The notes beneath the pieces were generated by a model. It was not told the origin of the DNA. It ran no database searches and was given only the letters and a program-made list of their open reading frames with translations. A program made the translations under genes and the position numbers. Shown piece by piece: positions 1-7,021 of a stretch of DNA of 10,810 bases. The DNA is taken from the NCBI GenBank assembly GCA_016200125.1, contig JACQFK010000091.1:1-10810 (forward strand), read 5' to 3'. Source of the stretch: Planctomycetota bacterium. GTDB lineage: Bacteria; Planctomycetota; MHYJ01; JACPRB01. Each line of letters starts with the position of its first letter. Position 1 is the first letter of the stretch.

Positions 1-2
1 CG

Positions 3-146
3 ACCGACGTGAAGCTCGTCGCCCCCGCGGGCCTGGACATCGGCAAACTGTGGCAGGTCCGCTTCAAGGCCGACGGGTTCCCGGGCGGAAGTGTCGGCGG
101 AAAAGCCCTGGTGGAAAGCGTGAAGAGCGAAGGGCAGTATCGTTGA
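3..146 (+). CDS. C-terminal end of an unidentified protein (5' end outside the window)
   Basis: An open frame runs from the window edge to a TGA at 144-146 and gives 47 residues ending in SVKSEGQYR. The codons are GC-rich at the third position, like the genes that follow, and no competing frame looks better. The visible part has no membrane segment, cysteine or recognisable catalytic motif. A glycine-rich stretch (GFPGGSVGGKAL) lies near the end. I do not recognise the family. The short piece APAGLDIG resembles a motif in XdhC-type proteins, but the rest does not match, so I make no assignment. The stop is in the same reading frame as the downstream sugar kinase and lies 36 bases before its start, so the two genes are probably co-transcribed. 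Confidence 0.6.
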   Translation, partial: TDVKLVAPAGLDIGKLWQVRFKADGFPGGSVGGKALVESVKSEGQYR

Positions 147-182
147 CAGCTCCGCGTCCCTTCAGTAGCCTCACGTGACTTC

Positions 183-1109
183 ATGACGCGCCGCGGATCC
201 ATCCTCGTCATCGGCGACCTGAACGCCGACGTCATCCTCACGGGTCTATCCGGCCATCCCCGCTATGGGCGCGAGGTGCTCGTGTCGGGATGCACGATGA
301 CGCTCGGCGGTTCCGGGGCGATCTTCGCCTGCGGCATGGCCCGGCTGGGCCGCGACGTGCGTTTCCTCGGCAAGGTCGGCGCCGACGGCACCGGGGACTT
401 CGTCGTGGGGCTGATGCGGCAGCGGGGCGTGGACGTCTGGGGCGTGAAGCGCGACCGGAAGCGGGGAACGGGCATCGCGGTGGCGTTCACGGAGACCGGC
501 GACCGCGCCCTGGTGTCCTACCTGGGAACGGTCGCCACGACGACGCCGCGGGACGTCGCCCCGGGAAACCTGCGCCGCCACGGCCATCTGCATCTGACGT
601 CTCCCTTCCTCCAGCTGGGATTGAGAGATCACTTCGTTCCGCTGTTGAAGAAGGCGAAGCTGGCCGGGCTCACCACATCGATGGATCCTGGCTGGGACCC
701 GCGGGAGCGCTGGGACCTGGACGCGATCTATCCCTGGCTGGATGTGCTGATGGTAAACGAGCTCGAGGCCAAGGCGCTGACCGGCGTCTCCCGTCCGGCC
801 TCGGCCGCGAAAGCGCTGTCGGAGAAGGTCGTGCTGGCCGTGGTGAAGGCGGGGCCCAAGGGGGCTTTCGCCGCGACGAAGAACGCGGACTGGAGCGCGT
901 CGTCCTACGAGGTCGATCCCGTGGACACGACGGGCGCGGGGGACAGCTTCGACGCGGGATTCATCGATGGATGGCTCCAGGGCCACCGGGTCCAGGAGGT
1001 ACTGGCCTACGCCTGCGCCTGCGGCGCGCTGTCGACCGCGAAGCCCGGCGGCTATGACGGTCAGCCCACGCGCGCCGAAGCGCTGCGGCTCGTGGGCGGC
1101 CATCGTTAG
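183..1109 (+). CDS. PfkB/ribokinase-family carbohydrate kinase
   Basis: A 308-residue cytoplasmic kinase expected to transfer the ATP gamma-phosphate to a hydroxyl of a sugar or sugar-like substrate; the length is normal for the family. The N-terminal strand GDLNADVIL (residues 11-19) carries the substrate-contacting acidic residues. GGSGA (42-46) and FLGKVGADGTGDF (61-73) form PfkB signature 1. NELE (192-195) is the NxxE motif for the magnesium-phosphate site. DTTGAGDSFDAGF (248-260) is signature 2, with the anion-hole glycines and catalytic base Asp254. There is no signal peptide. ATG 183 is the only good start, because the frame is closed by the upstream TGA at 144 and no ATG, GTG or TTG lies between; no clear Shine-Dalgarno is seen. 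It is followed after 19 bases by a secreted sugar dehydrogenase. The substrate (ribose, fructose, ketodeoxygluconate, adenosine or other) cannot be told from the motifs. Confidence 0.93.
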   Translation: MTRRGSILVIGDLNADVILTGLSGHPRYGREVLVSGCTMTLGGSGAIFACGMARLGRDVRFLGKVGADGTGDFVVGLMRQRGVDVWGVKRDRKRGTGIAVAFTETGDRALVSYLGTVATTTPRDVAPGNLRRHGHLHLTSPFLQLGLRDHFVPLLKKAKLAGLTTSMDPGWDPRERWDLDAIYPWLDVLMVNELEAKALTGVSRPASAAKALSEKVVLAVVKAGPKGAFAATKNADWSASSYEVDPVDTTGAGDSFDAGFIDGWLQGHRVQEVLAYACACGALSTAKPGGYDGQPTRAEALRLVGGHR

Positions 1110-1115
1110 GTAAGC

Positions 1116-1121
1116 GGAGGG
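1116..1121 (+). promoter_or_regulatory. Shine-Dalgarno site for the PQQ sugar dehydrogenase
   Basis: GGAGGG lies 7 bases before ATG 1129. A TAA in the same frame at 1111-1113 rules out any longer N-terminus, so together they fix the start and hence the unusually short leader of this protein. Confidence 0.75.
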
Positions 1122-1128
1122 AACCCCC

Positions 1129-2313
1129 ATGATCGCCATCGTCGCCGCCGCCGTCTGCGCGCTCGCGCAGGACTCGCAGATCCCCGGCATCGGATTCGAG
1201 CCCGCCTTCGAGAAAATCAAGATCGAGCGCTGCGTCGTGATCGCCCATCCCAACGACGGGACCGACCGGATCTTCGTCGTCGAGCAGCCCGGCCGGGTGA
1301 AGTGGTTCGAAAACAAGCCCGACGCGGCGGAGATGAGGCTCGCGCTCGATCTGACTGCGAAGGTTCTGAGCAGCGGCAACGAGGAGGGGATGCTGGGGCT
1401 GGCCTTCCATCCGAACTTCAAGAGCAACCATCGGGTCTTCATTCAGTACTCGTTTCCCAAGCTGGGGGAGAAGATCGGGGACAAGCGGAAGCGCGAACCC
1501 AGCACGGGCAACATCCTGTCGCAGTTCCAGATGGACGAGAAGCACGAGAAGATCCTGCCGGAGTCCGAGAAGATCCTCCTCGAGGTGAGGCAGCCCTACG
1601 AGAACCACAACGGGGGCGTGCTCCAGTTCGGGCCGGACGGATACCTGTACATCGGACTGGGGGACGGCGGCGCCGCCAACGACCCGCACGGCAACGGTCA
1701 GAACATGATGACGATGCTGGGGAAGTTCCTCCGGATCGACGTCGATCACGCCGACGCGGGGAAGGCCTACGCCGTCCCCCAAGACAACCCCTTCGTGGGC
1801 AAGGAGGGGGTGCTTCCGGAGATCTGGTCCGCGGGCTGGCGCAACCCCTGGGGCTACCACTTCGATCGGAAGACGGGCCTGCTCTGGTCCGGCGACGTCG
1901 GCCAGGACAAGTGGGAGGAGATCAACATCGTCAAGAAGGGCGCCAATTACGGCTGGAACGTTCGGGAGGCGATGCACGACTTCAAGGCCGGCCCGGGCGG
2001 TCCCTTCGAGGAGCCGCTGGTCGAACTGGCGCACGCGAAGCCCAAGATGACGGACGGGGCGAACTCGATCACGGGCGGCTGCGTCTACCGCGGCAAGCGG
2101 CTCAAGGAGCTGGACGGCCTCTACCTGTACGGCGACTTCGTCACGGGGAACATGTACGCGCTCAAGTGGGACGGAAAGAAGGTCGTGGAGAACAAGCTGA
2201 TCTACGAGTTCAAGATGAAGCAGATCGCGACCTTCGGCGAGGACCGGGACGGCGACGTCCTCTGGTCGACCTTCACGGACGGCCGCCTCTACCGCTTCAA
2301 GCTCGAGAAGTAA
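1129..2313 (+). CDS. Secreted PQQ-dependent glucose/sorbosone dehydrogenase-family protein
   Basis: A 394-residue six-bladed beta-propeller of the soluble glucose dehydrogenase family (GSDH, PF07995). Members oxidise aldoses or other sugar derivatives in the periplasm with pyrroloquinoline quinone and calcium. Diagnostic segments are DRIFVVEQPGRV (46-57), EEGMLGLAFHPNF (85-97), HNGG (160-163; His160 aligns with the catalytic base of the Acinetobacter enzyme), GLGDGGAANDPHGNGQN (176-192), SAGWRNPWGYHFD (234-246) and SGDVGQDKWEEIN (254-266). The leader is very short: about 13 hydrophobic residues ending ALA, then Gln-Asp, with no lysine or arginine before the hydrophobic stretch. There is no heme motif, so electrons must pass to an outside acceptor. 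It follows the sugar kinase by 19 bases and is followed by a palindromic spacer. Some family members are not glucose dehydrogenases, so the substrate is open. No PQQ synthesis genes lie in the window. Confidence 0.92.
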   Translation: MIAIVAAAVCALAQDSQIPGIGFEPAFEKIKIERCVVIAHPNDGTDRIFVVEQPGRVKWFENKPDAAEMRLALDLTAKVLSSGNEEGMLGLAFHPNFKSNHRVFIQYSFPKLGEKIGDKRKREPSTGNILSQFQMDEKHEKILPESEKILLEVRQPYENHNGGVLQFGPDGYLYIGLGDGGAANDPHGNGQNMMTMLGKFLRIDVDHADAGKAYAVPQDNPFVGKEGVLPEIWSAGWRNPWGYHFDRKTGLLWSGDVGQDKWEEINIVKKGANYGWNVREAMHDFKAGPGGPFEEPLVELAHAKPKMTDGANSITGGCVYRGKRLKELDGLYLYGDFVTGNMYALKWDGKKVVENKLIYEFKMKQIATFGEDRDGDVLWSTFTDGRLYRFKLEK

Positions 2314-2383
2314 GGAATCTCAATACTTTTGCGCGGATTCTCATGGCTCTCACAGGGGAGCCGCGGGATAATTCCTCAAGAAT

Positions 2384-2450
2384 CTCCATAAATCAATGAA
2401 GTCGATTTATGGCGGTTTTTGCCATAAATCGACTTCGTTGATTTGTGGAG
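2384..2450. repeat. Long nested inverted repeat (30-bp arms, 7-base loop)
   Basis: The arms 2384-2413 and 2421-2450 pair over 30 bp with only two mismatches, both of which become G-U wobbles in plus-strand RNA; the loop is GGTTTTT. Each arm is itself palindromic: CCATAAATC / GATTTATGG at 2386-2394 and 2404-2412, and CCATAAATC / GATTTGTGG at 2422-2430 and 2440-2448. From 2386 to 2448 the element is seven modules of exactly 9 bases. It can therefore fold as one long hairpin or as two tandem 9-bp hairpins with 9-base loops. It is AT-rich against a GC-rich background and ends 25 bases before the ATG of the next gene. It could be a dispersed palindromic repeat, paired operators, or a terminator/attenuator; the sequence alone does not decide. 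Confidence 0.9.
2386..2420 (+). terminator. Possible rho-independent terminator within the nested repeat
   Basis: A 9-bp stem (2386-2394 with 2404-2412) is followed within three bases by a run of five T (2416-2420), 73 bases after the stop of the PQQ dehydrogenase. The layout suits a plus-strand terminator. The stem is AT-rich and therefore weak, and the competing 30-bp fold would take up the T run as its loop. Confidence 0.35.
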
Positions 2451-2464
2451 TCGAAGGGCTGGGC

Positions 2465-2470
2465 GAGGTG
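2465..2470 (+). promoter_or_regulatory. Shine-Dalgarno site for the LamG-bearing dehydrogenase
   Basis: GAGGTG lies 5 bases before ATG 2476. It supports that ATG over an in-frame TTG at 2443, which falls inside the palindrome and would add 11 polar residues in front of the signal peptide. Confidence 0.65.
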
Positions 2471-2475
2471 ACGGT

Positions 2476-4848
2476 ATGAAGGCCATCCGACTGGTGATCT
2501 GCGCCCTGGCGATCCTGCCGGCGGCGGCCCCCCAGGACCTGGGGACGCCCCCGCTCCAGGCCCTCAAGCTGATGACCGTGCCCCCCGGCTTCAAGGCCCA
2601 CCTCTTTGCGGGCGAGCCGGACATCCGCCAGCCCAACGCCTTCTGCATCGACGACCGGGGCCGCCTCTGGGTCGCGGAGAACTTCTCCTACACCGGCCCC
2701 GGCGGGCCCTGGAAGCCCTCCGGGAAGGACACGATCGTCATCTTCGAGGATACCGACGGCGACGGGAAGTTCGACAAGCGCACCGTGTTCGCCGACAACC
2801 TCAGCTTCATCAGCGGACTCGAGGTCGGCTTCGGCGGCGTCTGGGTGGGATCGCCCCCCGGGCTGCTCTTCATCCCCGACAAGGACCACGACGACAAGCC
2901 CGACGGCCCGCCCCAGACCATCCTGGACGGCTGGGGCCATCACGACCAGCATGAGACGCTCAACAGCTTCATTTGGGGCCCCGACGGCTGGCTCTACGGT
3001 TGCCACGGCGTGTTCACGCACTCGAAAGTCGGCAAGCCCGGGACGCCCGACGAGCAGCGCACGATCATCAATGCGGCCATCTGGCGCTATCACCCCGTCA
3101 AGCAGGTGTTCGAGAAGTTCGCCGAGGGGACGAGCAATCCCTGGGGCGTCGACTTCGACGACAACGGCCAGATGTTCATCGAGGCCTGCGTCATCCCGCA
3201 TCTCTGGTACATCGTCCAGGGCGGCCGCTACCACCGCCAGGGCGGCCAGCACGAGAACAAGTACAGCTACGAGGACATCAAGACGATCGCCGACCACAAG
3301 CACGAGAACCTCCAGGGCCGCAAGGGCGGTCACGCCCACGGCGGAGCGCGATTCGTGCTCAACGACGCCTTCCCGCCGGAGTACCGCGGCAAGTTCATCA
3401 TCGGGACGATCCATCACCACGGCATGTACACGGAGTCCTTCGAGCGGAAGGGCTCGGGCTACACCGGGAAGCACGTCGGCGACTTCATGATGGCCAACGA
3501 CCCGCTCTATCTGGGGTTCAACCACGAGTTCGGACCCGACGGCGGGCTCTATGTCATCGACTGGTACGATCCGCGCCCCTGCCACGGCCAGACGCCCGCG
3601 CACATCGACACGGGCCGCATCTACAAGATCACCTATGGGGAGTCCAAGAAGGTCGACGTCGACCTCGGCAAGCTCCCGAGCGCGGAGCTCATCAAGCTCC
3701 AGCTGTCGCCGAACGACTGGTACGTTCGCCACGCGCGCCGGCTCCTCGAGGAGCGCGGCGCCGACCCGGCCGTCCACAAGGAGCTTCTGGCCGCCTACGC
3801 CGCCGCGACCGAGACGCCGAAGAAGCTGCGCTTCCTCTGGGCCCTCCAGGTGACCGGCGGATTGACCGAGACCTTCCTCCTCGACCAGCTGAAGAGCAAG
3901 GAGGAGTACATCCGCGGCTGGGCGATCCAGCTGCTGCTTGAGGACAAGAAGGCCTCGCCCGCCGTGCTGAGGGAACTCGCGCGCCTGGCCCGCGAAGACG
4001 AATCCCAGGCCGTCCGCCTGTATGTCGCGGCCGCGGCCCAGCGGGTCGCCCCGGCGGAGCGCTGGGAGATCGTCGAGGCCCTCGCGACCCACGCCGAGGA
4101 TGCGGCGGACCACAACCTGCCGACGATGCTCTGGTACGCGACGGAGCCGCTCGTGATGCTCGACAACACCCGCGCCGTGAAGCTCGCGACGTCATCGAAA
4201 GTCCCGCGCCTGCGGGAGCTGATCACGCGGCGCATGGTCGCGGGATCCAGCGGCAACGCCGCGCCGCCGCCCGCCCCGAAAGTCGAGCCCGCCAAGTCGG
4301 TGCCCGACACGGGGCTCGTGCTCCGGGTGAAGCCGAAGGAGAATCCCAAGTCGGTCGAGGTCGCCGGCCGGAGCGGCCTGCGTTTCGACGGCCACGAGGA
4401 TCACCTGGTATACCCCCATGCCTCCGACCTGTCGTTCACGTCGAAGGACAGCTTCACGATCTCGGCCTGGGTCCACCTCAAGGAGATCCCGCAGGACGGC
4501 TGGAAGGGCGTCGTCACGAAGTCCCGCGAGGCAAAGCCCTGGTACGGCCTTTGGATCGAGGGCGAGGGCCGCTGGTGCTTCGGCGGGGGCCGGAATCTGA
4601 CGGGCTCGTCCGCGCTCTCCGGCTGGCAGCATGTCTGCGGCGTGCAGGAGGCGGGGAAGCGGCTGCTCTACGTGAACGGCGGGCTTTGCGCCACGGGCCA
4701 GGCCGACGACGGGAGCGGCAGCGGCGAACTCTGGATCGGCGGCGCGGCCTCGACCCGGGAGTTTCTGAACGGGACGATCGGCGAGGTCCGCATCTACCGC
4801 CGGGGCCTCGATGCTTCGGAGGTCGCCTCCCTCGCGCAGAATCCGTAG
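2476..4848 (+). CDS. Secreted PVC-type dehydrogenase with HEAT-like region and C-terminal LamG domain
   Basis: A 790-residue exported protein. Residues 1-19 are a signal peptide (MKAIRL, hydrophobic core, AAAP, then QD). Residues about 33-387 form the beta-propeller of the putative membrane-bound dehydrogenase family of Pirellula and Verrucomicrobium (TIGR02604 type), with a calcium-loop-like DTDGDGKFD (92-100), HHDQHETLNSFIWGPDGWLYG (155-175, family signature region), NPWGVDFDDNG (221-231) and FGPDGGLYVIDWYD (352-365). Residues about 400-590 are helical and HEAT-like. A Pro/Ala/Lys linker (594-625) leads to a LamG/concanavalin-like fold at about 633-788 (LRFDGHEDHLVYP, FTISAWVHL, WQHVCGV, GTIGEVRIYRRGL). 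No CxxCH occurs anywhere, although many relatives end in a cytochrome c domain. The natural substrate is unknown; the lectin-like domain suggests carbohydrate contact. The upstream spacer may carry its promoter or operator. Confidence 0.88.
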   Translation: MKAIRLVICALAILPAAAPQDLGTPPLQALKLMTVPPGFKAHLFAGEPDIRQPNAFCIDDRGRLWVAENFSYTGPGGPWKPSGKDTIVIFEDTDGDGKFDKRTVFADNLSFISGLEVGFGGVWVGSPPGLLFIPDKDHDDKPDGPPQTILDGWGHHDQHETLNSFIWGPDGWLYGCHGVFTHSKVGKPGTPDEQRTIINAAIWRYHPVKQVFEKFAEGTSNPWGVDFDDNGQMFIEACVIPHLWYIVQGGRYHRQGGQHENKYSYEDIKTIADHKHENLQGRKGGHAHGGARFVLNDAFPPEYRGKFIIGTIHHHGMYTESFERKGSGYTGKHVGDFMMANDPLYLGFNHEFGPDGGLYVIDWYDPRPCHGQTPAHIDTGRIYKITYGESKKVDVDLGKLPSAELIKLQLSPNDWYVRHARRLLEERGADPAVHKELLAAYAAATETPKKLRFLWALQVTGGLTETFLLDQLKSKEEYIRGWAIQLLLEDKKASPAVLRELARLAREDESQAVRLYVAAAAQRVAPAERWEIVEALATHAEDAADHNLPTMLWYATEPLVMLDNTRAVKLATSSKVPRLRELITRRMVAGSSGNAAPPPAPKVEPAKSVPDTGLVLRVKPKENPKSVEVAGRSGLRFDGHEDHLVYPHASDLSFTSKDSFTISAWVHLKEIPQDGWKGVVTKSREAKPWYGLWIEGEGRWCFGGGRNLTGSSALSGWQHVCGVQEAGKRLLYVNGGLCATGQADDGSGSGELWIGGAASTREFLNGTIGEVRIYRRGLDASEVASLAQNP

Positions 4849-4860
4849 TACACTTTCTGG

Positions 4861-6102
4861 GTGATCAAGGTCCAGCCCGCAGGGAGCCGGGTCGTCAAGA
4901 CGGAGACGCCCGATCGCCTCGCCCTGGTCTCTCCGCGCGGTCCCGGTGACTTCGGCGGTGTGATGCTGTTCCTGGGAGCCGGCTGGATCATCGCCACCAT
5001 CGGCATCGCCTTTCATCCCTTCATCGATTCGCTCGGCCACTCCGGGATTGTCCTCGGCGTCATCTCGATCCCGGGGATCGTCCTCCTGTTCTCCGGGCTG
5101 GTCGTCGCGCGCCGGACCTGGACCCTGGAGCGGACCGCGACCGAGCTGTCCTACACGCGCAGCGGCCTCGCAGGGACCCGGGTGCGCCGCTGGCCGGCGG
5201 AGGACGTGACTTCGGTCTGGGTCGAGGAACTGAAGGTCCCGAGGGAAACCACGCGCTATATCCTCCGCTTCGGCTTCCGGAACGGCCGCAGCGAGGACGT
5301 CCTGATCGACACCAACGGGGAGGAGGTCCGCTGGCTTGCCGCAATGCTCAAGGATGCGAAGGGGGAGCGTCGGCCGATGCCGACGGCGCGGGCGGCGCCG
5401 GACCCCGTGCTGCGGAAGGCCGACCCTTCCGTGGTTCCGGTCGCGCTTACCGTGCGGCGCTTTCCGACGGGCGTGGAGCTGACCTTCCTCCCGCTGATCG
5501 ATTTCAAGCATCGCTGGTGGAAGCTGATGGGGAAGAGCCTGGGCTGGATGGCCGGCCTCCTCGTCACGGCCACCCTGCTCGAGGGGATCTTCCGCGGATC
5601 CTACCCGGCCTGGATCACCTGGGCCGCGATCGTCGTCTGGTTCATCGTCGTCATCAACCGGCTCCTGGCGCTCAAGGAAAGCACGGTGATCCAGATCCTG
5701 GACGGGCTCGTGACGATCGTCCAGAACCAGGGCCGGGGGAGCCATCAGTTTGCGGCGACCGAAGTCGAATTCATCCAGACCTTCCGGGGGACGGGAGATA
5801 CCGAGCTCCAGTTCCTCCTCAAGGGCAGGCCGAAGCTGAGGCTGCTGCGGGGCCGGCCGGGGGACGAACTGGAGTGGGCCGGCCGCTTCCTGCGCCTCGC
5901 GCTCAAGGGGCGGCCGGACCAGGAGGCCGCGCCCCTGAAAGTCGATGCGGTGGGAGGCGAGTGCCAGGTCTGCGGCGAGAAGATGGAGAGCCGCGTCGTG
6001 TTCTGCGCGAAGTGCCGCACGCCCCACCACGAGGAATGCTGGAGCTACGTGGGGCAGTGCTCGACCTACGGCTGCCGCGAGATTCGTTTCACTCGGGCTT
6101 GA
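4861..6102 (+). CDS. Four-helix membrane protein with C-terminal RING/PHD-like zinc finger
   Basis: A 413-residue protein starting at GTG 4861. The in-frame TAG of the preceding gene lies 12 bases upstream, so the start cannot be much earlier; no Shine-Dalgarno is seen. Hydrophobic segments lie at about 33-52, 60-84, 227-242 and 249-270, giving two helical hairpins. Each hairpin is followed by a soluble beta-rich stretch (about 86-165 and 271-350) that resembles bacterial PH-like domains; the two halves look like an internal duplication. The C-terminus holds eight metal ligands in C4HC3 order: C368, C371, C382, C385, H390 (or H389), C393, C400, C405, with the text HHEECWSYVGQCSTYGC. This resembles prokaryotic RING finger family 1 (PF14446), known in bacterial membrane proteins. 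The finger probably faces the cytoplasm. Its role here is unknown: a protein-interaction or regulatory module is more likely than a proven ubiquitin-ligase activity. It shares no obvious function with the sugar genes around it. Confidence 0.85.
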   Translation: MIKVQPAGSRVVKTETPDRLALVSPRGPGDFGGVMLFLGAGWIIATIGIAFHPFIDSLGHSGIVLGVISIPGIVLLFSGLVVARRTWTLERTATELSYTRSGLAGTRVRRWPAEDVTSVWVEELKVPRETTRYILRFGFRNGRSEDVLIDTNGEEVRWLAAMLKDAKGERRPMPTARAAPDPVLRKADPSVVPVALTVRRFPTGVELTFLPLIDFKHRWWKLMGKSLGWMAGLLVTATLLEGIFRGSYPAWITWAAIVVWFIVVINRLLALKESTVIQILDGLVTIVQNQGRGSHQFAATEVEFIQTFRGTGDTELQFLLKGRPKLRLLRGRPGDELEWAGRFLRLALKGRPDQEAAPLKVDAVGGECQVCGEKMESRVVFCAKCRTPHHEECWSYVGQCSTYGCREIRFTRA

Positions 6103-6126
6103 GGAAGCGTATCATCGGGGGGATCC

Positions 6127-6133
6127 GGGAGGA
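6127..6133 (+). promoter_or_regulatory. Shine-Dalgarno site for the DUF6807 gene
   Basis: GGGAGGA lies 6 bases before ATG 6140 and sets the start there. The frame is open further upstream, into the preceding gene, but that extension is a shadow of it. Confidence 0.75.
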
Positions 6134-6139
6134 CCTTGG

Positions 6140-7018
6140 ATGATCCACGCGCTGCTCGCCCTCGGGCTGCTCCTGCAGGAGAAGACCGAGTTCATGGTCG
6201 ACGCAACTTCCGAGGCCGTGGTCGGAACCATCGCCGGGAAGGAAGTTCTGCGCTACCAGCTCAAGAAGCCGGCCGATTCCAAGCTCTCGGTCGACAGCGC
6301 CTGCTACTTCCATCCCCTCAAGACGCCGGCGGGGGTCGTGCTCACCGACGTCGCTCCCGCGGACCACAAGCACCATCGCGGGATCTTCCTCGCCTGGTTC
6401 GACATGCACGGGAAGAAGGACGCCGACTTCTGGGGCTGGGGGATGTACGCGCCGGTCAAGGACCGCGTCATCGTCAACCGGAAGGCGGAGGGGAACAAGG
6501 TCGAGAACGACTGGATGGCGGAGGGCGAAACGCTCCTCAAGGAGGGGTTGACCTTCAACCATCGCGTCCAGGGCGTCGCGTCAGTGCTCGACCTGGTCTA
6601 CGAGCTCTCGGCGGATGCCGACGTGAAGATCCTGAAGGGAGCCTTCAGCGGTTTCTGTCTGCGGGCCCGGAAGGACGGCAAGGCGACCGTCGAGGGCCCG
6701 GAGGGCGAGGTCCAGCGGCCCGCGCCGAACCACATGAAGCCGGAGACCGACTGGCCCGCGCAGCCCTGGTACGGCTACCAGATTACGCTTCCCGACGGCG
6801 TCCAGATCGGGGGCGCAGTCCTCGATCATCCGAAGAATCCTCCCGCGCTCTGGCACAATCCGGCGTCGATCCGGATGCTCAATCCCTGCATCACGGCGCC
6901 GGGAGACGTCGTGATCCGCAAGGGCGAGCCGCTCGTCTTCCGCTACCGGGTGCTGGCCTGGGACGGCGCCCTGCCGCGCGAGCTGATCAACTCCCTGGCC
7001 AAAGAGTGGGCGAAATAG
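6140..7018 (+). CDS. DUF6807 (formerly 'PmoA') family protein, probably exported
   Basis: A 292-residue protein of the PF14100 family, once labelled methane oxygenase PmoA and later renamed DUF6807; it has no relation to particulate methane monooxygenase here. Recognisable parts are CYFHPLKTPAGVVLTD (55-70), the histidine-rich ADHKHHRGIFLAW (74-86), FWGWGMYAP (97-105), the mid-protein LDLVYEL and the C-terminal GGAVLDHPKNPPALWHNP (224-241) and NPC (248-250). The clustered histidines (76, 78, 79) and His230 and His239 could form a metal or active site. The first 12 residues are hydrophobic (MIHALLALGLLL) and are followed by QEKTE; if this is a signal peptide it is extremely short. The family is common beside carbohydrate-active and oxidoreductase genes in Planctomycetes and Bacteroidetes, but no activity is established that I can name. 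The next gene starts 3 bases after its stop, indicating translational coupling. Confidence 0.85.
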   Translation: MIHALLALGLLLQEKTEFMVDATSEAVVGTIAGKEVLRYQLKKPADSKLSVDSACYFHPLKTPAGVVLTDVAPADHKHHRGIFLAWFDMHGKKDADFWGWGMYAPVKDRVIVNRKAEGNKVENDWMAEGETLLKEGLTFNHRVQGVASVLDLVYELSADADVKILKGAFSGFCLRARKDGKATVEGPEGEVQRPAPNHMKPETDWPAQPWYGYQITLPDGVQIGGAVLDHPKNPPALWHNPASIRMLNPCITAPGDVVIRKGEPLVFRYRVLAWDGALPRELINSLAKEWAK

Positions 7019-7021
7019 GCC

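Noticed and set aside
144..183. Possible read-through (including selenocysteine) at the TGA joining the first partial gene to the kinase, which share a frame
   Set aside because: Sharing a frame happens by chance one time in three. The kinase starts with a normal family N-terminus, and I see no stem-loop after the TGA that suggests recoding.
2314..2383. Promoter-like hexamers (TTGCGC at 2329, GATAAT at 2367)
   Set aside because: They are about 32 bases apart, too far for a sigma-70-type promoter, and no better pair was found; a promoter in this spacer is plausible but not shown.
2407..4113. Long minus-strand open frame (568 codons) opposite the LamG-bearing dehydrogenase
   Set aside because: It is a by-product of high third-position GC in the plus-strand gene. 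The translation is Val/Leu/Gly/Asp-rich with no domain, while the opposite strand encodes a clear propeller and HEAT-like protein.
4846..4861. Possible split gene: the LamG-bearing dehydrogenase and the RING-like membrane protein are in one frame with a single TAG between them
   Set aside because: The LamG domain is complete before the stop and the next protein has its own GTG start and an unrelated membrane topology, so two separate genes fit better than a nonsense mutation.
4192..6030. 612-codon minus-strand open frame spanning two plus-strand genes
   Set aside because: It is low-complexity Arg/Asp/Pro/Gly-rich translation and lies across the LamG end and the RING-like membrane protein, both well supported on the plus strand.
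6140..7018. Reading the DUF6807 protein as a methane monooxygenase subunit because of the old 'PmoA' family label
   Set aside because: Particulate methane monooxygenase subunits are multi-helix membrane proteins; this protein has only a short leader and a soluble beta-rich sequence.
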